Source of the DNA: Pseudomonadota bacterium
Lineage (GTDB): Bacteria; Chloroflexota; UBA6077; JAJPHF01
DNA length: 64,000 nt
Direction: 5' to 3'
NCBI GenBank assembly: GCA_021325365.1
Contig: JAJPHF010000176.1
Coordinates: 53,170 to 117,169 of the forward strand
The translations under genes and the position numbers were made by a program. Positions 60,057 through 64,000 of the stretch are shown piece by piece. The notes under the pieces were generated by a model, which was given only the letters and a program-made list of their open reading frames with translations, was not told the DNA's origin and ran no database searches. Position 1 is the stretch's first letter, and every line of letters begins with the position of its first letter.

Positions 60057-60959
60057 TCAGCGGGGCCTCGCCCGCACGACCCAGCCGACGCCCGCGCCCA
60101 GCCGCTTGGCGGCGCTGCCGTTCGGTACGGCGATCTCCAGGTGGCCGCTGCTGCCCAGGATCGCCCCCAGCCGCGGCATGGCGGCGTACGACGCGCTCAG
60201 GCCGGCGATGGTCGCCGCGCCGCCGGCCGCCCGGCCGCCCCCGCCGCGCCCGGCCGGGCCTTCCACCACGATCTGCCAATCCGCGTCGCCCAGCTCGCGC
60301 ACGGTCAGGCTCGTGAGCAGGTTGCCGAAGTTGTCCACGTAGATCACCTCGCCGCGCCAGCCGCCTTCGCCCCACTCGGGGCGGAGCAGCGCGAGCGCCT
60401 GCACGCGGTCGAGGCGCGGCCCCAGCGCGTCGAGCGGCACCCCGGCGGCCAGGTGGGCGGCTACCGGCGCGAACACGTCGCGGCCGTGGAACGTCCGGCT
60501 GACGGCCGGGCGCCAGTACCGCGGCTCGGCCAGTTCGACCGCCTGGGCGCTGTCGTCGAGCACCCACCAGCCGTCGTTCCAGCGGCCGCCGAGCCGGCCC
60601 GCCGCCGCGAGCGCCGCCAGCGCGTAGCCCAGCAACCCGTTGTCGGGCGCCACCCAGCGGTAGCCGCCGGCCGCGAGCGCGATGGCGCGGCGCGCGCTCC
60701 CGACGCCCGGATCGACGATCGCCAGATGGATCGTGCCCGGTGGGAAGACCTCGAAGCCCGTGGCGAGCACGAAAGCGCCGGCGCGCACGTCCTGGGGCGG
60801 CACGACATGGCTCAGATCGATAACGCGCGCCGCGGGCGCGATACCCGCGATGACGCCCTTCATCACGCCGACGAAGTTGTCCGTCAGCCCGAAGTCCGTG
60901 GTCAGCGTAATCAGTGCTGAGTGCTGAGTGCTGGGCGTCAAGTTTCGTGCTTCACTCAT
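60057..60959 (-). CDS. SAM hydroxide adenosyltransferase (DUF62 family)
   Basis: It cleaves S-adenosylmethionine with hydroxide to adenosine and methionine. The 300-aa protein has the N-terminal core ITLTTDFGLTDNFVGVMKG, IVDPGVGSARR, VAPDNGLLGYAL, FHGRDVFAPVAAHLA and, in the C-terminal beta domain, VIYVDNFGNLLTSL. The first 16 residues (NLTPSTQHSAL) are encoded by a heptameric repeat and are not part of the family, so the original start may have been lost or replaced. It follows prmA by 17 bases on the same strand. Its physiological role, perhaps SAM level control, is unclear. Confidence 0.92.
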   Translation of the reverse strand: MSEARNLTPSTQHSALITLTTDFGLTDNFVGVMKGVIAGIAPAARVIDLSHVVPPQDVRAGAFVLATGFEVFPPGTIHLAIVDPGVGSARRAIALAAGGYRWVAPDNGLLGYALAALAAAGRLGGRWNDGWWVLDDSAQAVELAEPRYWRPAVSRTFHGRDVFAPVAAHLAAGVPLDALGPRLDRVQALALLRPEWGEGGWRGEVIYVDNFGNLLTSLTVRELGDADWQIVVEGPAGRGGGGRAAGGAATIAGLSASYAAMPRLGAILGSSGHLEIAVPNGSAAKRLGAGVGWVVRARPR

Positions 60960-60994
60960 GACTCAGCACTCAGCACTCAGCACTCAGCACTCAG
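60911..60994. repeat. Heptameric arrays between prmA and the SAM hydroxide adenosyltransferase gene
   Basis: Three GTGCTGA units (60914-60933) and five CTCAGCA units (60962-60994) are complementary and flank the ATG at 60959. The second array also codes the end of PrmA (LSAEC) and its stop. Confidence 0.85.
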
Positions 60995-61879
60995 GACTAC
61001 GACCGCCAGCCAGTCGCCCTCGCGGCGGCGCTCGGCCAGGCGCAGGCCCGCGTCGGCGATGACCTCGCGCAGCGTCGCCTCGTGCTCGCGCAACACGCCG
61101 GACAGAACGGCGCGGCCGCCGGGCGCCAGGCGAGCCGCGAGGTCGGGCAGCACCGCCCGGATGACGCGCAGGTTGATGTTCGCCAGGATCAGGTCGAAGC
61201 GCTCGGCGGCGGCCACCCGCGCCAGCTCGCCCTGCTCGACCTGCACCACCGCCGCCACGCCGTTGCGCGCCACGTTCTCCGCCGCCACCCGCGCCGCCAC
61301 CGGCTCCAGCTCGACGGCGCGCACGTGCGCCGCGCCCAGCTTCGCGGCCGCGATCGCCAGGATGCCCGAGCCGGTGCCGAGATCGAGCACCCGCGCGCCG
61401 GGGGCCAGGTAGCGCTCGACGAGGTGCAGGCACAGCCGCGTGGTGGGGTGGACGCCGGTGCCGAACGCCATGCCGGGATCGAGGTCGAGGATGATCTCCC
61501 CGGGCTTCGGCTGGTACTGCCGCCAGGAGGGCACGATGACGATGCGCTTGCCGACGTGGCGGACGAAGAAGTAGCGCTTCCAGGCGTTCTCCCAGTCCGT
61601 CTCGGCCAGCTCGCGCACGACGAGCGGCTCGATGGGGCGCAGCAGCCCCAGCCAGTGCAGCGCCGCCTCCAGGCGCTGCCGTCGCTCCTCGGCGCGCTCG
61701 TCAAGCGGCACGTAGGTGGCTACCTTCACGGGCTGCGTGTAGTCGACGTAGTACGTCTCGTCTGGCGAGGCGACGATGGGCTCCTCGATGGCGACGCCCT
61801 GCCCGTACTGCTGGAACACCTCGGCGATCGCCTCGACCGTCTCCGCCTCGGCGCGCGTCGAGATCTCCAGCCAGTGCAT
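60977..61879 (-). CDS. prmA: Ribosomal protein L11 methyltransferase
   Basis: It trimethylates L11 using SAM. The 300-aa protein has the N-terminal substrate-recognition domain (MHWLEISTRAEAETVEAIAE) and the Rossmann methyltransferase motif RVLDLGTGSGILAIAAAKLG. It also has PGMAFGTGVHPTTRLCL before that and the catalytic-site NINLRVIRAVLP. The last five residues and the stop (LSAEC) fall in a heptamer array. The order dnaK-dnaJ-prmA is common in bacteria and supports the call. Confidence 0.95.
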   Translation of the reverse strand: MHWLEISTRAEAETVEAIAEVFQQYGQGVAIEEPIVASPDETYYVDYTQPVKVATYVPLDERAEERRQRLEAALHWLGLLRPIEPLVVRELAETDWENAWKRYFFVRHVGKRIVIVPSWRQYQPKPGEIILDLDPGMAFGTGVHPTTRLCLHLVERYLAPGARVLDLGTGSGILAIAAAKLGAAHVRAVELEPVAARVAAENVARNGVAAVVQVEQGELARVAAAERFDLILANINLRVIRAVLPDLAARLAPGGRAVLSGVLREHEATLREVIADAGLRLAERRREGDWLAVVVLSAEC

Positions 61880-61880
61880 G

Positions 61881-61971
61881 GTCAGCCTTCAGCCGTCAGC
61901 CATGAGCGGTCAGCCGCGCTCGGCCACCAGCCTGCTGATGGCTGATAGCTGGCGGCTGAAGGCTGACCGCT
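61881..61971. repeat. Heptameric inverted arrays between dnaJ and prmA
   Basis: GTCAGCC/TTCAGCC units (61881-61915) face GCTGATG, GCTGATA and GCTGAAG units (61934-61967). They span the whole 90-bp gap and can form a hairpin. Confidence 0.85.
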
Positions 61972-63097
61972 ACACACCGAAGGCGTCCTTGACCTTGTCG
62001 AAAAAGCCTTTGTTCTCGTGCGGCTTGACCTCGGTGCCGAAGGTTTCGGCCAGCCGTTCGAGCAAGCGGCGCTGCTCCTCGGTGAGGTCCGTCGGCGTCA
62101 CGACGTGCAGGCGCACTTGCAGGTCGCCGCGGCCCGACGCGCGCAGGTAGGGCACGCCCTTGCCGCGCAGCCGCACGGTGCGGCCGCTCTGGGTGCCCGC
62201 GGGGATGCGCAGGCGGGTGGGCTCGTCCAGCGTCGGGATCTCGACCTCGGCGCCGAGCGCCGCTTGCGCCACGTTGATCGGCAGGTCGAGCAGGAGGTCG
62301 TTGCCCTGGCGGCGGAAGTAGCGGTGCTGCTGCACGCGCACGTCGATGTACAGGTTGCCGGGCGTGCCGCCGGGCGCGCCCGGCTCACCCTCGCCGGCCA
62401 GGCGGATCTGTTGGCCGTCGTCAATGCCCGCTGGCACGTTGACGCGCAGGCGGCGCGTCGTCGGCACTTGGCCGCGCCCGCCACAGGTATTGCAGGGCGT
62501 GGTTACGATGCGCCCCTCGCCCTGGCAGCGGTCGCACAGGCTGACGTTCACGAACTGCCCGAACACCGTCTGCGTGGCCCGGCGCAGCTCGCCCGCGCCG
62601 CCACACCGCGGGCAGGTCGTCGGCTCCGTGCCCGGCTCCAGGCCGCTGCCGTGGCACGTCTCGCAGGCCTCGTGCCGCGCGACGTCCAGCTCCTTCTCGC
62701 AGCCGAAAACGGCCTCCTCGAACGACAGGTTCAGCTCGTGTCGCAGGTCGGCGCCGCGCTGGGCGCGCGTGCGCCGGCTCCGCGTGGTCGTGCCGGCGCC
62801 GAAGAACGTCTCGAAGATGTCCTCGAAGCCGAAGCCGCCGAAGCCGCCGAACCCCCCTGCGCCGAACGGCGCCTCGCTGCCAGTGTGGCCGAAGCGGTCG
62901 TACATCGCCCGCTTGTCGCCGTCGCGCAGTACTTCGTAGGCCTCGGTGACCGCCTTGAACTGCTCGGCCGCGCCCGGCTCCCGATTGCGGTCCGGATGAT
63001 ACTTCAGCGCCTGCTGCCGATACGCGCTGCGAATCTGATCTTCAGTGGCGTTGCGTGGAACGCCCAGTATCTCGTAGTAGTCCCGTCGCGTCGCCAC
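61970..63097 (-). CDS. dnaJ: Chaperone DnaJ (type I Hsp40)
   Basis: This 375-aa co-chaperone stimulates DnaK ATPase. The J domain (1-70) has H34-P35-D36 (KYHPDRN), then a Gly/Phe-rich stretch (75-100). The zinc-binding domain has four CxxCxGxG repeats: C145/C148, C162/C165, C188/C191 and C202/C205. The C-terminal peptide-binding domains end with NKGFFDKVKDAFGV. All type I features are intact. It lies downstream of dnaK on the minus strand, separated by a heptameric array. Confidence 0.97.
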   Translation of the reverse strand: MATRRDYYEILGVPRNATEDQIRSAYRQQALKYHPDRNREPGAAEQFKAVTEAYEVLRDGDKRAMYDRFGHTGSEAPFGAGGFGGFGGFGFEDIFETFFGAGTTTRSRRTRAQRGADLRHELNLSFEEAVFGCEKELDVARHEACETCHGSGLEPGTEPTTCPRCGGAGELRRATQTVFGQFVNVSLCDRCQGEGRIVTTPCNTCGGRGQVPTTRRLRVNVPAGIDDGQQIRLAGEGEPGAPGGTPGNLYIDVRVQQHRYFRRQGNDLLLDLPINVAQAALGAEVEIPTLDEPTRLRIPAGTQSGRTVRLRGKGVPYLRASGRGDLQVRLHVVTPTDLTEEQRRLLERLAETFGTEVKPHENKGFFDKVKDAFGV

Positions 63098-63112
63098 GGG
63101 TCCTCCAGTAAT

Positions 63113-63192
63113 TAGCTATCAGCTATCAGCTATCAGCCGTCAGCTATTGCTTCCACCGCTCGCTGATAGCTGATAGCTGACGGCTGACCGCT
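63113..63192. repeat. Heptameric inverted arrays between dnaK and dnaJ
   Basis: CTATCAG units (63115-63140) face CTGATAG units (63160-63188), ending at the dnaK stop. They fill nearly all of the 93-bp gap between dnaK and dnaJ. Confidence 0.9.
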
Positions 63193-64000
63193 AAACCTCG
63201 CGAAATTCGCCCTCGACCGTGCCCTCGGGCGGGCGCGGCTGCTCGCCCGGCCCGCCGGCCGGCTGGCCCTGCCCAGCCTGGCCGTAGACGTGCTGCCCCA
63301 GCTTCTGCAAGGCGGCCGTCAGCTCCTCGCTGGCGCGGCTGATGGCCGCCCGGTCGTTGCCATCCTTCACGCCGTTGACCGCGGCGATCTTCTGCTGCAC
63401 CTCGTCGCGCAACTCGGCCGGGAACTTCCCCTCGTTCTCGCGCAGCATCTTCTCGGCCTGGTAGGCTAGGCTGTCGGCCTGGATCCGCGCCTCGATCAGC
63501 TCGCGCCGCTGCGCGTCCTCGGCCGCGTGCGCCTCGGCGTCGCGCATCATCTTGTCGATCTCGTCCTTGCTCAGGCCGCTCGACGCCGTGATGGTGATCC
63601 GCTGCTCCTTGCCGGTGCCCTTGTCTTTGGCGGATACGTTCAGAATGCCGTTCGCGTCGATGTCGAACGTCACCTCGATCTGCGGCAGCCCGCGCGGCGC
63701 CGGCAGGATGCCGTCCAGGATGAACCGGCCAATCGTCTTGTTCTCGCTCGCCATCGGCCGCTCGCCCTGCAGCACGTGGATCTCCACGCTGGGCTGGTTG
63801 TCCGAGGCGGTCGAGAAGACCTGGCTGCGGCTCGTGGGGATGGTGGTGTTGCGGGGGATAAGCGGGGTCGACACGCCACCCAGCGTCTCGATCCCCAGCG
63901 TGAGGGGGGTGACGTCGAGGAGGAGGACGTCTTTGACCTCGCCCTGGAGCACGCCCGCCTGGATGGCCGCGCCAATCGCCACCACCTCGTCGGGGTTGAC
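63191..64000 (-). CDS. dnaK: Chaperone DnaK, C-terminal part, 5' end outside window
   Basis: Hsp70 chaperone. The visible 269 residues begin [18 protein letters not shown] (end of the ATPase domain) and include the interdomain linker [17 protein letters not shown]. They then cover the substrate-binding domain ([53 protein letters not shown]) and the helical lid. The tail ends [15 protein letters not shown], close to the EVD/E-type acidic C-terminus. The reading frame continues through base 64000. It is transcribed before dnaJ. Confidence 0.97.
   Translation of the reverse strand, partial: VNPDEVVAIGAAIQAGVLQGEVKDVLLLDVTPLTLGIETLGGVSTPLIPRNTTIPTSRSQVFSTASDNQPSVEIHVLQGERPMASENKTIGRFILDGILPAPRGLPQIEVTFDIDANGILNVSAKDKGTGKEQRITITASSGLSKDEIDKMMRDAEAHAAEDAQRRELIEARIQADSLAYQAEKMLRENEGKFPAELRDEVQQKIAAVNGVKDGNDRAAISRASEELTAALQKLGQHVYGQAGQGQPAGGPGEQPRPPEGTVEGEFREV

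Noticed and set aside
63113..63192. CRISPR array
   Set aside because: Units are only 7 bp with no unique spacers, and no cas genes are seen.

Overview
The window is about 70% G+C, gene-dense and free of tRNA, rRNA, CRISPR arrays and recognisable transposases. Gene content suggests a Chloroflexota-type bacterium: KorAB 2-oxoacid:ferredoxin oxidoreductase, RNase Y, several lipobox-bearing solute receptors, a Franean1_4349-type small peptide, a very large secreted protein, many GTG starts, and heptameric repeats at gene boundaries. This placement is inference; no ribosomal RNA is present to confirm it.

Layout. 1-2.1 kb: korA (cut by the left edge) and korB. 2.2-7.3 kb: signalling and envelope quality control (two response regulators, a histidine kinase, a VOC protein, an HtrA protease). 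7.4-10.8 kb: an oligopeptide-type receptor lipoprotein, a probably frameshifted small gene, and an ECF sigma/anti-sigma pair. 10.9-15 kb: a glutamine-synthetase-like enzyme with an adjoining amidohydrolase, and an S41 peptidase lacking its usual lysine. 15.3-20.7 kb: a glutaredoxin-PDZ fusion, a K+ channel, a response regulator paired with an RsbRD_N-like protein, an EamA transporter and a flavin disulfide reductase. 20.7-27.1 kb: TsaD with a PP2C-like/beta-propeller membrane protein, then two glycosyltransferases. 27.5-37.2 kb: the small RiPP-like peptide, a 1446-aa secreted protein, an O-antigen-ligase/TPR protein and a GalE-like epimerase. 37.4-47.8 kb: a minus-strand peptide/amide scavenging cluster (two receptors, one permease, an M20 peptidase, two YtcJ-like amidohydrolases). 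48-56.5 kb: a surface-polysaccharide region (GT2, TagA-like transferase, two epimerases, a TIM-barrel protein, a CapD-like dehydratase, a WecA-like initiating transferase). 56.5-64 kb: housekeeping (PHP phosphoesterase, RNase Y, SAM hydroxide adenosyltransferase, PrmA, DnaJ, the C-terminal part of DnaK).

The most unusual feature is the small-repeat landscape. G+C-rich palindromic repeats lie between genes and also appear in frame inside coding regions (TsaD, the O-antigen ligase, the TIM-barrel protein, an epimerase and the histidine kinase tail). One composite array of about 170 bp occurs twice in inverted orientation. A second class, 7-bp tandem units, borders most genes from 45 to 64 kb and supplies start or stop codons for some of them. 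Several upstream regions share a TATACT-type -10 element, sometimes with an extended TGn, pointing to a common promoter style.
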